Positions 7,890 through 18,711 of a stretch of DNA of 64,000 nucleotides are shown one piece after another. This stretch comes from Microbacterium candidum (GTDB lineage: Bacteria; Actinomycetota; Actinomycetes; Actinomycetales; Microbacteriaceae): contig NZ_JASXSZ010000004.1 in NCBI RefSeq assembly GCF_030315975.1, positions 434,001-498,000 of the forward strand, in the 5' to 3' direction. How positions within the stretch are numbered: the stretch's first letter is position 1; the number at the start of each line of letters is the position of its first letter. Both the position numbers and the translations under genes were made by a program. The notes under the pieces are model-generated. The model was not told the DNA's origin, made no database searches, and worked only from the letters and a program-made list of their open reading frames with translations.

Positions 7890-9566
7890 ATGCCCGACAC
7901 CGTGTACGACCCCACCGCCCTCGCCCCCGGAACTCTCCGTGTGACACCGCTCGGCGGGCTCGGCGAGGTCGGTCGCAACATGACCGTCTTCGAGTACGAG
8001 GGCAAGTTGCTCATCGTCGACTGCGGCGTCCTGTTCCCCGAGGAGCATCAGCCGGGCGTCGACCTGATCCTCCCCGACTTCGAGCCGATCCGCGGCCGCC
8101 TCGACGACATCGTCGCGGTGGTGCTCACGCACGGCCACGAGGACCACATCGGCGCCGTCCCGTACCTGCTGCGGCTGAAGGGCGACATCCCCCTCATCGG
8201 CTCCGGGCTCACGCTCGCCCTCGTGGAGGCGAAGCTCAAAGAGCACCGCATCCGTCCGTACACCCTCTCCGTGAAGGAGGGCGACACCGAGACCGTGGGT
8301 CCCTTCGACCTCGAGTTCATCGCGGTCAACCACTCCATCCCGGACGCGCTTGCTGTCGCGATCACGACCCCCGCCGGCGTCGCACTCGCGACCGGCGACT
8401 TCAAGATGGACCAGCTGCCCCTCGACGGGCGGATCACCGACCTCCGCGCCTTCGCGAGGCTCGGCGAGGCGGGCGTCGACCTGTTCCTGCCCGACTCGAC
8501 CAACGCCGACGTCCCCGGCTTCACGCCGCTCGAGCGCAGCATCGGCCCCGTGCTCGACCAGGTGATCGGCAAGGCCCCTCGCCGGGTCATCGTGGCGAGC
8601 TTCTCGAGCCACGTCCACCGCGTGCAGCAGGTGATCGACGCCGCAGCCGCCCACGGGCGCCGCGTCGCGTTCCTCGGCCGCAGCATGGTGCGGAACATGA
8701 CGATCGCCGAGGAGCTCGGGTACCTCAACGTGCCGGACGGGGTCCTCATCGACTACAAGAAGGCCAAGGACCTGCCCGACGACCAGATCGTCTACATGTC
8801 CACGGGCTCGCAGGGTGAGCCGATGGCGGTCCTCTCGCGCATGGCGAACCTCGACCACGCGATCGAGGTGGGCCCCGGCGACACCGTCATCCTCGCCTCG
8901 AGCCTCATCCCGGGCAACGAGAACGCCGTCTACCGGGTCATCGACGGGCTCACGAAGCTCGGCGCGACCGTCGTGCACAAGGGCAACGCCAAGGTGCACG
9001 TCTCGGGACACGCCGCCGCCGGCGAGCTGCTGTACTGCTACAACATCCTGAAGCCGAAGAACGTGCTCCCCGTCCACGGCGAGTACCGGCACCTCATCGC
9101 GAACGCGAAGCTCGCGCAGGACACCGGCATCCCCGAGGAGCGCACGATCGTGGGCGGCAACGGCACGGTCGTCGATCTCCGCGACGGCGTCGCCGAGGTC
9201 GTCGGCCAGCTCGACATCGGCTTCGTGTACGTCGACGGCTCGACCGTCGGCGAGATCACGGATGCCGACCTCAAGGACCGCCGGATCCTGGGCGAGGAGG
9301 GCTTCATCTCCGTGATCGTGGTGGTGGACGCCTCGACCGGACGGGTCATCTCGGGCCCAGAGGTCCATGCCCGCGGTGTCGCCGAGGACGACTCGGTGTT
9401 CGAGGACGTCATCCCGAAGATCACAGCCGCCCTCGCGGAGGCCGTCGGCAACGGTGTGCGCGACAACCACGCCCTGTCGCAGGTCGTGCGCCGCACGATC
9501 GGCCGCTGGGTGAACCAGCGCCTGCGGCGTCGCCCGATGATCGTGCCGCTCATCATCGAGGCGTGA
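7890..9566 (+). CDS. rnj: Ribonuclease J
   Basis: A 558-residue beta-lactamase/beta-CASP ribonuclease with endonuclease and 5'-3' exonuclease activity in rRNA maturation and mRNA decay. The N-terminal metallo-beta-lactamase domain has GGLGEVGRNM and the zinc motif THGHEDHIG near residue 80. The beta-CASP region contains SFSSHVHRVQQ, STGSQGEP and SGHAAAGELL, followed by the C-terminal RNase J domain with PVHGEYRHL. The start is the ATG preceded by GAGGAGG at 7879-7885. The dapA-rnj order is widespread in actinobacteria. It is convergent with the giant membrane gene, with only six bases between the stops. Confidence 0.95.
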   Translation: MPDTVYDPTALAPGTLRVTPLGGLGEVGRNMTVFEYEGKLLIVDCGVLFPEEHQPGVDLILPDFEPIRGRLDDIVAVVLTHGHEDHIGAVPYLLRLKGDIPLIGSGLTLALVEAKLKEHRIRPYTLSVKEGDTETVGPFDLEFIAVNHSIPDALAVAITTPAGVALATGDFKMDQLPLDGRITDLRAFARLGEAGVDLFLPDSTNADVPGFTPLERSIGPVLDQVIGKAPRRVIVASFSSHVHRVQQVIDAAAAHGRRVAFLGRSMVRNMTIAEELGYLNVPDGVLIDYKKAKDLPDDQIVYMSTGSQGEPMAVLSRMANLDHAIEVGPGDTVILASSLIPGNENAVYRVIDGLTKLGATVVHKGNAKVHVSGHAAAGELLYCYNILKPKNVLPVHGEYRHLIANAKLAQDTGIPEERTIVGGNGTVVDLRDGVAEVVGQLDIGFVYVDGSTVGEITDADLKDRRILGEEGFISVIVVVDASTGRVISGPEVHARGVAEDDSVFEDVIPKITAALAEAVGNGVRDNHALSQVVRRTIGRWVNQRLRRRPMIVPLIIEA

Positions 9567-9572
9567 TCCGGG

Positions 9573-12500
9573 TCAGCGGAGCGAGGCCACCGTCCGGATC
9601 ATCCGCTTCGCGAAGCGCAGCTGACGTTCGTACGTCGCCGCGATCGCGATGAGGATGACGCCGGCGATCGCGATCCACAGCCACCACCACACCTGGTCGT
9701 AATTGCGGGCGATGATCGGCCACAGCTGCGTCACGCCGTGGACGACGAGCACCGCCGCACCGAGGAGGAACGGCGCCTGCAGACGGCGCAGGATGCCGAA
9801 GAGCATCGTCGCCAGCGCCACGATTCCGACCGTGACGAGGCGCCAGGTGACGGGGTCCGTGTAGTCGGCGATGAGCGACGGCACGAGCAGCACCGCGAAT
9901 CCGGGACCGAGCGCCGGCCAGCTGCGCAGCGTCGGCGTGCGCCGCATCCTGATGAGCCCCGCCGCGACCATCGCGAGCCCGACCGTCGCGGTGACCAGGT
10001 CGAACGGATCGACTGCGCGGCCGACGAGAGTGAGCAGGCTGACGACGGCCAGCGTGCCGAGGATCGTCCAGGCCGGGAGCGGGTCGGACAGGGGCCTCGC
10101 GGCGGGGAGCGCCGAGACCACGTGCAGAAGCGCGAGGACGATGACGGGCGCGAGCGCGATCGCCAGAGGCCGCTCGATGCCTGCGACGAGCGCGACCGGG
10201 ATCGCGGAGACCACGACGACGGATGCCGTCATCCACTGCTCGATCCGCGTACGGCCGGCGTTGCGGCGACACCACAGCGTGACCGCCCCGAGACCGATCA
10301 CGAGAGCGATCCCCGCCCACAGCTCGACGGCGGCGGTCCGGTCGAGTTGGATTCCCGGCACGGCCTCTCGGACCGCGCCCGGGAACAGGGCGAGCGAGAG
10401 GGCGCGCACGGTCGCGGCACCGGTCCCCGCGACGACGGCCGCCACCATGGCGACGAGGCGCAACGGAACACCGCGGACCGTCCGCGGGATCCACACCAGC
10501 GCGACTGCCAGGAGGAGGCCGACGCCTGCCACGATCACCGGCCGCAGGGCGGGCTCGCCGCTGGCGATCACGCTCGGAACAAGGGCGACCGCCGCACCCG
10601 CCCACACGCCGAACCGGCGCCCGGAGATGAGCGCGCCGGCCAGGAGGGAGGCGCCCGTGATGACCGTGACGATGTCGAACGGGTCGATGTCGCCGAAGAC
10701 GAGTGTGACCCCGCCGAGGACGACTGACGCGAGCACCGCGATCAGCGTCACGAGCGGATGCGACAGCGGACGGCTCTGCGGGATCGCGACGGCCACGCGC
10801 AGCAGCGCGAAGACGATGACCGGTGCGAGCAGGAGCGCGGTCGGCTGGTCGCCCTGTGCGGCGATCGCAACGGCGGGCATGACGGCGACGGCGATCGCGG
10901 ATGCCGCGATCCCCGGAGACACGAAGGCCGGGGCGTCGGTGAGGCGCAGCATGAGGGCGGCCGCGACCAGTCCGCCGGCCAGGGCCGCGGCCCCCCAGAG
11001 GTCGGCTGCCCACGGCGCCGCACCCCACGGCTCCGCCTGCGCGAGAGCGGGCACGGTCGCCACGGCGAGCCCGCGCATCCCCGCGGCTCCCACGGTGGAT
11101 GCCGCGGCCGCGGCGATCGCGATCTCGCGGAGCGGGACCATTCGGACGGTCTTCGGGACCCACCGCGCGCCGACGAGGAGCGCGGCGCCGAGGCCGACGA
11201 GGAGGAGCGCGCGAAGCGCGGGCTGAGAGCTCGCGGCGATCGACGGGATGAGCCCTGCGGCCGCGCCCGCCCACGCGAGCCCGGGACGCCGACCGAGGAC
11301 GCCCGCGAGGAGGATCGAGGCGCCGACGAGGGCGGTGACCGGGTCGAACGGGTCGATGCCGCTGAGGACGACGGTCGCGGCGCCGAGCGTGGCAAGAGCG
11401 GCGAGAGCCGTCCACCGGGCGATCGGGTGGGGGAGCGGCGTCAGTCGCTGCAGCCCGGTCGCGACGTGCACGACGCCGAGCACGACGACCGGCGCGAGCA
11501 GCAGCCACATCGGCAGCGCAGGGCGGGCGGCGAGCACCACGGCGGGGACGGAGCCGGCGATGATCGCGAGTCCCGCCGCGAGTCCCGCGATCGGGCGCGG
11601 CAGGTCCGTCGCGCGATCGAGGAGGAAGGCCGCGGCGAGACCGCCGACGAGGGCGGCGAGCGCCCACGCATCCGCAGACCAGTCGCCGGGGGCGGCGAGC
11701 GCGGTGCCCCGGACGGCGGCGGCGCCCGCGATCGCGACGCCGCCGGTTGCGATGACGACGACACGCACGGGAATGCCGCGCCACCCGGCGGTGCACCACG
11801 GCGACACCGCGAGGGCGATGGCTCCCGCGCAGACGGTGAGGATCGGCCGGAGGGCGGGATCCGCGCTCGCCGCGACGCTCGGCAGCACGGCGGTGGCGGC
11901 CCCTGCCCACGCGAGGGCGACGCGCCCACGCGCGGCCGAGGCGTCCGTCAAGGGGCGGCGGACAGCGAGGATCATCGCCATCGCGAGCAGCACCGCGGCG
12001 GCAGGCAGTGTGTACGCCTCGACGAGCGTCGCACCCGAGACCCCGAGCGCGGTCCACAGCGCCGCGAGTCCGATCGCAGGCGTCAGCCATGCCACGTGCC
12101 GCCAGGGAGACCTGCCCGCGGTCGGCTCACCCGTCACGGCCGCCGCGAGGTACGGAATCGGTGCGACGAGCAGCAGGACGAGCCACCACTGGTCGGAGGC
12201 CGCGGACGCCGCCACCGAGATCGCGGCCACCGCGCCGATCGACACGAACCAGGCGAGGGCGGGCGCGGCGCCGCGCGGCAGACGGATGAACAGTCCCGCC
12301 CCGGCCAGGAGGAGCAGGACGGCGGCGACGGCGACCCATCGGTAGCCGTGGTCGATCGCAAGGACGGGCACGAGATTCCAGGCTGCGACGGCCGTCGCGA
12401 CGGGCACGAGGGCGGCGAGACTCGTGCGCAGCGGCACCCGGCGGTCCACCGCGACGCCGACGCCGGCGACCAGGGCGAGCGCGAGCGTCGGCATCCACGC

Positions 12501-14828
12501 GACGGATGCGGGCGAGACGACGATGCCGGCAAGCCCCACGAACCCGGCGGTGAGCGCCGGTCCGGATACGGCCCATGTCTCGCCGTTCGGCAGCCGACGG
12601 CACACCACGAGCACCGCCAGGATGACGGCCGCAGCCGTCGTGACCCACATCCACGGGCTGCTCCACGGCTCCACGAGCGGCTCGTTCATCGTCATCGCCC
12701 ATGCGGGGATGAACGCGGCCGAGACGCATGCCGTCGTCGCGGCGACCGCGAGATGGAGGACGCGGGAGCGGCGTGTCGCATCCCCGTCCCACGTCCGGCC
12801 GGCGACGAGGAAGCCCGCGATCGCGACCGCGAGGAACAGCGCAGTCGCGAGCGGCCACGTACGCGGATCGGCGGCCGCGAGGCTCAGCAGGAGGGCTCCG
12901 GCGGCGACCTCCGCGGATGCGGCGAGGGCACGCAGCTGCCGCGCCCGTGCGACGACGCCGAGCGCGAGGGATGCGACCGCCAGCAGCGTGTAGGCGAGGG
13001 CGCCCCAGACTCCCGCGGGGTAGGTGGCGGCGACCAGCGCCGCCCAGGCGGCCACTGCCGCGGGGAGCACAGGGAGCGACCGCAGCCGGCCCAGCACGGC
13101 CAGGACCGCTGCGAAGACCGCGGCGAGCGCGAGCGGTGCGACGGCGGGTCCCGGGGCGTCGATCACGAACCGCACCGACCCGAAGGCCGACCCGCCGACC
13201 GAGCCGTTCCAGCCCGCGAATCCGGCGACCGCGGCTTGCATGAGCCGGACGAGCCCGAGAGCGACACCGGGAAGCGCGACCACCGTGGCGACCGTCGCTG
13301 CGATGAGCGTCCCCGCGTGCGCTGTCAGAGCGCGCGCGAGCGGACCGGGGGTCTGAACATCGGCCACGTCAGCATCCGCTGCGTCAGCATCCGTCGTGTT
13401 CGCTGCGACGTCGACCGCATCCGTCGGGTCCGCCGTCGCCGCGTCCGCCATGACCGCATCCATCGACGCGACCGCTGCGGGGCGGACCCGTAGGAAGGCG
13501 ATCGCGAACGCGGCGATGGCGCACGCGACCAGGGCCGAACCTGCCGGAGCGACCCATCCCGCATCCCGCGTCGAGAGCTCCTGCACCGCGGCCACGGCCG
13601 GCGCGGCTGCGGCCGAAAGGCCGGCAAGTCCGAGGCAGATCGCGCGGATGCGCGCCTCCAGGCGCCCACGCGCCGCCCACGCGAGGCCGCCCCACAGTGC
13701 GGCGGCCGCACCGAAGGAGATCAGAGCGTGCCAGCGGAGGTCGGGAAGTGCATCGAATGCGCCGCCGATCGCCGCGAGGCCGATCGTGCCGCTGAACGCG
13801 ACGAGCGTCCACGCGGGACGCGAGCGGGGGAGGAGCCGCACTCCGGCGATGCCCATGGCGAGCGCCGCGAGTCCGGCGACCCACCACCGCGTCGACCCCG
13901 TGTCGGGGACGAAGGATGCCGCGAGCATCGCGACCCCGAGCGGTGCGAGCCCGGCGGCGGCGTAGCCCGCGACGCGCAGGGAGGTCAGACGGCGGGCCAC
14001 GACGAGCAGGGCGGCCAGCACGATCGCTGCCGCGCCGTAGTAGGCGAGCTGCGGGATCGCCTCGGTGCCGAACGCCTGATTGGCGCGGATGATCCACGCG
14101 TCCAGCATCAGCAGGATGATCGCGACGACTCCGACGCCTTCGCCGGTCAGCACGAGTCCGCGGCGGCGGAGGAACCATGCGAGCGCCAGAACGCCGACAC
14201 TCGCGCCGGCGATGATCATCGACCGCACTTCCAGCCCGACGACGAGGTAGGCCCAGAAGAGGAAGACGATCGCCCCGACGGAGGTGAGGATGACGCCGAC
14301 GCCCAGGATCGTGAACTGCATGCTGAACCGGTGCGCGAGCGCCCGTGCCGTCCCGGTGTCAGTGGCGGGCGGCATCGTGGTCTCGGCTGCAGCCGCTGTC
14401 ATCGGGAGGCTCGAAGCAGGTGGGAGTTCGTCCGCGGCGGCGACCGCTCGTGCCGCTTCGCGGTCCCGCTCGGCCCGCGCGCGTTCGAGCGCGGCGCGCT
14501 CATCGGCCTCCCGTGCAGCCTCCGCGAGTCGGCGGGCGTCCTCGGCCACCCGCGCGGCGCGTTCGGCCGACGCCTGCTCGGCGCGCAACGCGCTGATGAG
14601 CGCCGCGCGCTCGGTCGCCAGCTCTTCGAACCGGCGCCCGATGTCGAGGACCTCCGCGAGCTGCGGCATCGTCAAGTCGAGCCCGCAGGCGGTGCATCGC
14701 GCGCCGGTGATGGCGGTGAAGCACGCGGGGCATCGCGAGGTGTCGACGAAGGCTGCCGGGTCAGGCGGCCATGGCGGGCCGACGTCCGGATCGTCGAGGT
14801 GGACCGTGCGTGGGTCTGACTCCGACAT
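9573..14828 (-). CDS. Giant multi-spanning membrane protein with N-terminal zinc ribbon (SCO7613-like)
   Basis: A 1751-residue protein of unknown function. Residues 33-48 form a zinc-ribbon-like CxxC-x8-CxxC (Cys33, 36, 45, 48). Residues 50-135 are a charged Ala/Arg/Glu-rich coiled coil. From about residue 170 the protein is an almost continuous run of hydrophobic helices, several dozen by eye. The C-terminal half contains at least three tandem units of about 223 residues. The overall form matches the poorly characterised actinobacterial SCO7613 C-terminal-domain membrane proteins. The ATG has TGAGG about seven bases upstream. A CGAGGG-ATAAA-CCCTCG palindrome lies just beyond. No enzyme motif was found, so no activity is assigned. 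Confidence 0.85.
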   Translation of the reverse strand: MSESDPRTVHLDDPDVGPPWPPDPAAFVDTSRCPACFTAITGARCTACGLDLTMPQLAEVLDIGRRFEELATERAALISALRAEQASAERAARVAEDARRLAEAAREADERAALERARAERDREAARAVAAADELPPASSLPMTAAAAETTMPPATDTGTARALAHRFSMQFTILGVGVILTSVGAIVFLFWAYLVVGLEVRSMIIAGASVGVLALAWFLRRRGLVLTGEGVGVVAIILLMLDAWIIRANQAFGTEAIPQLAYYGAAAIVLAALLVVARRLTSLRVAGYAAAGLAPLGVAMLAASFVPDTGSTRWWVAGLAALAMGIAGVRLLPRSRPAWTLVAFSGTIGLAAIGGAFDALPDLRWHALISFGAAAALWGGLAWAARGRLEARIRAICLGLAGLSAAAAPAVAAVQELSTRDAGWVAPAGSALVACAIAAFAIAFLRVRPAAVASMDAVMADAATADPTDAVDVAANTTDADAADADVADVQTPGPLARALTAHAGTLIAATVATVVALPGVALGLVRLMQAAVAGFAGWNGSVGGSAFGSVRFVIDAPGPAVAPLALAAVFAAVLAVLGRLRSLPVLPAAVAAWAALVAATYPAGVWGALAYTLLAVASLALGVVARARQLRALAASAEVAAGALLLSLAAADPRTWPLATALFLAVAIAGFLVAGRTWDGDATRRSRVLHLAVAATTACVSAAFIPAWAMTMNEPLVEPWSSPWMWVTTAAAVILAVLVVCRRLPNGETWAVSGPALTAGFVGLAGIVVSPASVAWMPTLALALVAGVGVAVDRRVPLRTSLAALVPVATAVAAWNLVPVLAIDHGYRWVAVAAVLLLLAGAGLFIRLPRGAAPALAWFVSIGAVAAISVAASAASDQWWLVLLLVAPIPYLAAAVTGEPTAGRSPWRHVAWLTPAIGLAALWTALGVSGATLVEAYTLPAAAVLLAMAMILAVRRPLTDASAARGRVALAWAGAATAVLPSVAASADPALRPILTVCAGAIALAVSPWCTAGWRGIPVRVVVIATGGVAIAGAAAVRGTALAAPGDWSADAWALAALVGGLAAAFLLDRATDLPRPIAGLAAGLAIIAGSVPAVVLAARPALPMWLLLAPVVVLGVVHVATGLQRLTPLPHPIARWTALAALATLGAATVVLSGIDPFDPVTALVGASILLAGVLGRRPGLAWAGAAAGLIPSIAASSQPALRALLLVGLGAALLVGARWVPKTVRMVPLREIAIAAAAASTVGAAGMRGLAVATVPALAQAEPWGAAPWAADLWGAAALAGGLVAAALMLRLTDAPAFVSPGIAASAIAVAVMPAVAIAAQGDQPTALLLAPVIVFALLRVAVAIPQSRPLSHPLVTLIAVLASVVLGGVTLVFGDIDPFDIVTVITGASLLAGALISGRRFGVWAGAAVALVPSVIASGEPALRPVIVAGVGLLLAVALVWIPRTVRGVPLRLVAMVAAVVAGTGAATVRALSLALFPGAVREAVPGIQLDRTAAVELWAGIALVIGLGAVTLWCRRNAGRTRIEQWMTASVVVVSAIPVALVAGIERPLAIALAPVIVLALLHVVSALPAARPLSDPLPAWTILGTLAVVSLLTLVGRAVDPFDLVTATVGLAMVAAGLIRMRRTPTLRSWPALGPGFAVLLVPSLIADYTDPVTWRLVTVGIVALATMLFGILRRLQAPFLLGAAVLVVHGVTQLWPIIARNYDQVWWWLWIAIAGVILIAIAATYERQLRFAKRMIRTVASLR
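9840..12060 (-). repeat. Tandem repeats of about 223 codons inside the giant membrane gene
   Basis: Protein segments PFDLVTATVG, PFDIVTVITG and PFDPVTALVG recur, with DNA anchors (TCGAACGGRTCGA) starting at 10000, 10675 and 11344, a period of 669-675 bp. Each unit also has a PSxxAS..PALR segment. A more divergent fourth unit (YTLPAAAVLL) falls about 669 bp further, near 12013. Growth by tandem duplication is the simplest explanation. Confidence 0.8.
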
Positions 14829-14850
14829 GGGAGGGCCTCATTTCCCCAGA

Positions 14851-14867
14851 CGAGGGATAAACCCTCG
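14851..14867. promoter_or_regulatory. Palindrome upstream of the giant membrane gene
   Basis: CGAGGG-ATAAA-CCCTCG begins 23 bp before the ATG of the 1751-residue gene. On the minus strand the loop reads TTTAT, giving TTTATC as a possible -10, so this may be an operator overlapping a promoter. A structural hairpin in the leader is equally possible. Confidence 0.35.
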
Positions 14868-14968
14868 GATGATCCATCATCGCACCGCGCGCGCAACGGC
14901 GCATGTAGGGATTTCGGGGGACAGCGGCGGACTCGAATCTGCTCGAGCCCGCCGCATCCCCGCACGTG

Positions 14969-15721
14969 TCAGACGTGTGCTCGCGGTCGAGCGCGCGCGA
15001 CCACGGCGCGATCTGCGCGGTCGGCTCGCGGGACGCTCCGGTGCCGGTGGGTCAGAAGCACCATCACGCTGCCGAGGATCAGGAATGCCGCAGCGATGAC
15101 GCCGATGTAGATGAGGGGCGTCTGGTATCCCTCCGGGCCGTTCGGGTCCAGGAACGGGTAGGGATACCAGTACCGCGTCGACCCGTCCGGCGCGTCCACG
15201 AGAGGGCCCCGCACCATCGTGTAGAGGGCCCAGCCGAGCGGGATGCCGACGATCCCGATGAGGGCGCGCCACGTCAGCCTCCGGCGCCGCGGGGCGAAGA
15301 GCACGTCGATCACGAGGTACGCGGGCAGGACGACGTGCATCGTCTCCTCCGACCATCGATCGAGGAAGGCGACCCACGCGGGGTCCGGCGTCGCGAGGAC
15401 CAGCGGAAGGCCCCTCAGCATCGTGTTGTACACGATGCTGAGGATGATCATCGCGGTGCTCGTCGTGGCGAGGGCCACGGCGAGCGCGGGCGACTCCATG
15501 CCGTCGGGCGTCGCCAGCGGGCCGTGCGGCCGCGCGGCGATGAACAGCACGACGATGGTCGAGATGACGCTGACGACGGTGAAGTAGCTGAAGTAGTCCG
15601 CCACGACGAGACCCATGTCCTCGCCGAGTCGGAAGCCGCGCGCGACATCCACGACGCCTCCCGCGACCACTCCGGTGATGGCGATGCTCGCCGCGACGAT
15701 CCTCCACGATGACCAGGACAT
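14969..15721 (-). CDS. Pr6Pr-like integral membrane protein
   Basis: A 250-residue membrane protein with six or seven predicted helices. It has the layout of Pr6Pr/FAR-17a-like proteins: YFSYFTVVSVISTIVVLFIAA, a middle helix with ILSIVYNTMLRG, and a conserved WYPYPFLDP loop before the last helices. These motifs are typical of a family common in actinobacteria whose function is unknown. The ATG at 15721 follows GAGAGGGGC. Longer reading frames run into the ftsK promoter region. It is divergent from ftsK and about 140 bp upstream of the giant membrane gene on the same strand. A transport or sensing role would be a guess. Confidence 0.75.
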   Translation of the reverse strand: MSWSSWRIVAASIAITGVVAGGVVDVARGFRLGEDMGLVVADYFSYFTVVSVISTIVVLFIAARPHGPLATPDGMESPALAVALATTSTAMIILSIVYNTMLRGLPLVLATPDPAWVAFLDRWSEETMHVVLPAYLVIDVLFAPRRRRLTWRALIGIVGIPLGWALYTMVRGPLVDAPDGSTRYWYPYPFLDPNGPEGYQTPLIYIGVIAAAFLILGSVMVLLTHRHRSVPRADRADRAVVARARPRAHV

Positions 15722-15792
15722 GGGCGTGCCCCTCTCGAACGATTCCCCAGTGCGGATAAGAGGGGCGCTGGTCGCTCGCTGATACCGCTTCT

Positions 15793-15810
15793 CCCGCGTG
15801 GTTCCGCGGG
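15793..15810. promoter_or_regulatory. Palindrome in the ftsK upstream region
   Basis: CCCGCG-TGGTTC-CGCGGG is a perfect 6-bp palindrome ending 18 bp before the TACCGT hexamer of ftsK, roughly where a -35 element would lie. It may be an operator or chance in GC-rich DNA. Confidence 0.3.
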
Positions 15811-15840
15811 AATGTCGGCCGGTGGCCGTACCGTGGAGCA

Positions 15841-18627
15841 ATGCCCAGAAGCAGCAGCACGAGTGGGCGCAGCAGCACCGCGAGCGGTCGCGCGTCCGGC
15901 AAGGCCGCGGCCCCCGCGCCGTCGTCGCGCGCCGCCAAGCCCAAGAGCACGGCGGCCAAGCCCGCGCCGGCACCCAAGCGCTACGTCGGCGAGCCCGCGA
16001 AGCCGCCGGTGATCACCCGGATGTGGATGGGTCTCGCGCACGCCACCGGCGGGCTGTTCCGCGCCTTCGGCCCGGAGACCCTCGAGAAGGAGCAGCGCCG
16101 CGATGGCCTGCCCTTCCTCATCGTGCTGCTCGCGGTCGCCGGGGCCGTCGTCGAGTGGTTCTTCATCGGCAACCCCACGGCCCAGCTGATCAGCGCGTAT
16201 ACCGCCGGAGGCCTCGTCGGCCGAGTGGCATTCGTGCTGCCCGTCCTCTTGATCCTGTTGGCGGGATGGCTCTTCCGGCATCCCGCATCCGTCCACGACA
16301 ACGGACGCATCGGGATCGGCTTCGTCCTCTTCGTCCTGACCCTCGCCGGCTTCTGCCACGTCTACGGCGGGCGTCCGAAGCCGGCCCAGGGCCTCCCCGC
16401 GCTCAGCAAGGCGGGCGGGCTCTTCGGCTGGATGATCGGCGAGCCGCTCGCGATGTTCCTCACGCAGATCGGCGCCGGCATCGCTCTGGCGCTCCTGTGC
16501 GCGCTGTCGATCCTCATCCTCACCAAGACCCCGCCGAACCGCATCGGCAAGCGCCTCGGCGACCTCTACACGTGGATGTTCGACGCCGAGCGCGTCGAGA
16601 AGGATCCGGTGGAGGAGAAGAAGGCGGACGCCGACGCCTCGGCCGAGGACGGCGGCGATGCCTCGCTCCCGTTCTGGCGCCGCAACAAGACGGGCCGCGA
16701 GAAGGATCCGGATGCCCCGGGCATCGGCTCGCAGGACCTCACCGAGCTGCTGCCGCCGAGCTCCGATTCGCACCACGGGGGATTCGAGCAGGCCATGACG
16801 CCCGTGGCGCCCGCGACTCCGCCGCTGCCGCCGATTCCCGCGGCCGACGCTTTGACGCAGGTGCTCGACGCGGCCGCGCTCGAAGGCGTCCGCCAGGCCG
16901 CGTCCCGCGCGACCGCCGACATCTCGATCCACGACGACGCCCCCGACTCCGGCGACGAACTGCCCGGGCTCGCCGGCATCGGAGGCGCGGGAGACCGGAT
17001 GCCTCCGTCGGCCCCGTACCGGCTGCCGTCGGTCACCGCGCTCGCCGAGGGCACGCCGCACAAGGCCCGGTCCGAGGCGAACGACGCCGTTGTGCGCGCC
17101 ATCACGAACGTCTTCGAGCAGTTCAGCGTCGACGCGCGGGTCACGGGATTCTCCCGAGGCCCGACAGTGACCCAGTACGAAGTCGAGGTCGGTCCGGGTG
17201 TGAAGGTCGAGCGCATCACCGCGCTGACCAACAACATCGCCTACGCCGTGGCCTCCAACGAGGTCCGCATCCTCGCCCCGATCCCCGGCAAGAGCGCGAT
17301 CGGCGTCGAGATCCCGAACGCCGACCGCGAGATCGTGACGCTCGGCGACATCCTGCGGTCGGCCGCGGCGACGAGCGCGACGCATCCGATGACGATCGGC
17401 GTCGGCAAGGACGTCGGCGGCGGCTACGTCGTCGCGAACCTGGCGAAGATGCCGCACCTCCTGGTCGCCGGCTCCACCGGCTCCGGCAAGTCGAGCTTCG
17501 TCAACTCGATGATCACGAGCCTCCTCATGCGGGCGAAGCCGTCCGAGGTGCGGATGGTGCTCATCGACCCGAAGCGCGTCGAGCTCACGTCCTACACCGG
17601 CGTGCCTCACCTCATCACGCCCATCATCACGAACCCGAAGAAGGCCGCCGAGGCGCTCCAATGGGTCGTGAAGGAGATGGACATGCGGTACGACGACCTC
17701 GCGTCGTTCGGATTCCGCCACATCGACGATTTCAACCGCGCCGTGGTGAACGATGAGATCCAGCTGCCGGTCGGCAGCGAGCGCGTGCTGAAGCCGTACC
17801 CGTATCTCCTCGTGGTCGTCGACGAGCTCGCCGACCTGATGATGGTCGCCCCGCGCGACGTCGAGGACTCGATCGTGCGCATCACGCAGCTCGCGCGTGC
17901 CAGCGGCATCCACCTCGTCCTCGCGACCCAGCGTCCGTCCGTCGACGTCGTCACCGGCCTCATCAAGGCGAACGTGCCCTCGCGGCTCGCGTTCGCCGTG
18001 ACGAGCGTCACCGACTCGCGCGTCATCCTCGATCAGCCCGGCGCCGACCGCCTGATCGGCCAGGGCGACGGGCTCTTCCTGCCGATGGGCGCCTCGAAGG
18101 CGCTGCGCGTGCAGGGCGCGTGGGTGAGCGAGCAGGAGATCGAGAAGGTCGTCGCGCACGTCACCGGGCAGGCACGGCCGGAGTATCGCGCCGACGTGCA
18201 GGCCGTCGCGGAGAAGAAGGAGGTCGACGCCGACATCGGAGACGACCTCGAGCTCCTCCTCGCGGCCGCAGAGCTCGTCGTCACGAGCCAGTTCGGGTCG
18301 ACGTCGATGCTGCAGCGCAAGCTCCGCGTCGGGTTCGCGAAGGCCGGGCGCCTCATGGACCTCCTCGAGTCCCGCGAGATCGTGGGCCCCTCCGAGGGGT
18401 CGAAGGCGCGCGATGTGCTCGTGACCCCCGACCAGCTGCCGGCCGTTCTCGCCCGTCTGCGCGGCGAGGATGTCCCGATGCCGGCGGCGTCCGCCGCCGA
18501 GGCGACGACAGAAGAGCTCACCGACGACCGCTACGGCGTCGACGCCCTCGAGAAGCAGTTCGAGGGCTACCCCGTCGTCGAGGACGAGGGCGACGAGGAT
18601 GCGTGGGGCCTGACCGGCCGCGACTGA
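15841..18627 (+). CDS. ftsK: DNA translocase FtsK/SpoIIIE family
   Basis: A 928-residue septal DNA pump that moves chromosome ends through the closing division septum and promotes dimer resolution at dif. A Ser/Ala/Lys-rich N-terminal tail is followed by four membrane helices (about residues 95-230), an acidic and Pro-rich linker, then the motor: alpha domain, Walker [11 protein letters not shown] at about 543, Walker [14 protein letters not shown], and [11 protein letters not shown]. The C-terminal winged-helix gamma domain ([23 protein letters not shown]) reads KOPS-type sequences. Length is within the family range. The ATG is preceded by TACCGT six bases upstream. The tail ends in an acidic stretch. 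It is followed by pgsA. Confidence 0.95.
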   Translation: MPRSSSTSGRSSTASGRASGKAAAPAPSSRAAKPKSTAAKPAPAPKRYVGEPAKPPVITRMWMGLAHATGGLFRAFGPETLEKEQRRDGLPFLIVLLAVAGAVVEWFFIGNPTAQLISAYTAGGLVGRVAFVLPVLLILLAGWLFRHPASVHDNGRIGIGFVLFVLTLAGFCHVYGGRPKPAQGLPALSKAGGLFGWMIGEPLAMFLTQIGAGIALALLCALSILILTKTPPNRIGKRLGDLYTWMFDAERVEKDPVEEKKADADASAEDGGDASLPFWRRNKTGREKDPDAPGIGSQDLTELLPPSSDSHHGGFEQAMTPVAPATPPLPPIPAADALTQVLDAAALEGVRQAASRATADISIHDDAPDSGDELPGLAGIGGAGDRMPPSAPYRLPSVTALAEGTPHKARSEANDAVVRAITNVFEQFSVDARVTGFSRGPTVTQYEVEVGPGVKVERITALTNNIAYAVASNEVRILAPIPGKSAIGVEIPNADREIVTLGDILRSAAATSATHPMTIGVGKDVGGGYVVANLAKMPHLLVAGSTGSGKSSFVNSMITSLLMRAKPSEVRMVLIDPKRVELTSYTGVPHLITPIITNPKKAAEALQWVVKEMDMRYDDLASFGFRHIDDFNRAVVNDEIQLPVGSERVLKPYPYLLVVVDELADLMMVAPRDVEDSIVRITQLARASGIHLVLATQRPSVDVVTGLIKANVPSRLAFAVTSVTDSRVILDQPGADRLIGQGDGLFLPMGASKALRVQGAWVSEQEIEKVVAHVTGQARPEYRADVQAVAEKKEVDADIGDDLELLLAAAELVVTSQFGSTSMLQRKLRVGFAKAGRLMDLLESREIVGPSEGSKARDVLVTPDQLPAVLARLRGEDVPMPAASAAEATTEELTDDRYGVDALEKQFEGYPVVEDEGDEDAWGLTGRD

Positions 18628-18711
18628 CCGCGCCGGTGCGACGTCCCCGCAGGCTCCGCTCCGGGCGCGCCAGCGTATGGGCGGGGTGTCGGGGGAGAGG
18701 ATACTGAGGAC

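Noticed and set aside
9738..13493. Very long open frames opposite the giant membrane gene
   Set aside because: Translations are Arg/Gly/Asp-rich without hydrophobic periodicity or family motifs. They are the expected antisense shadow of a 70 percent GC gene.
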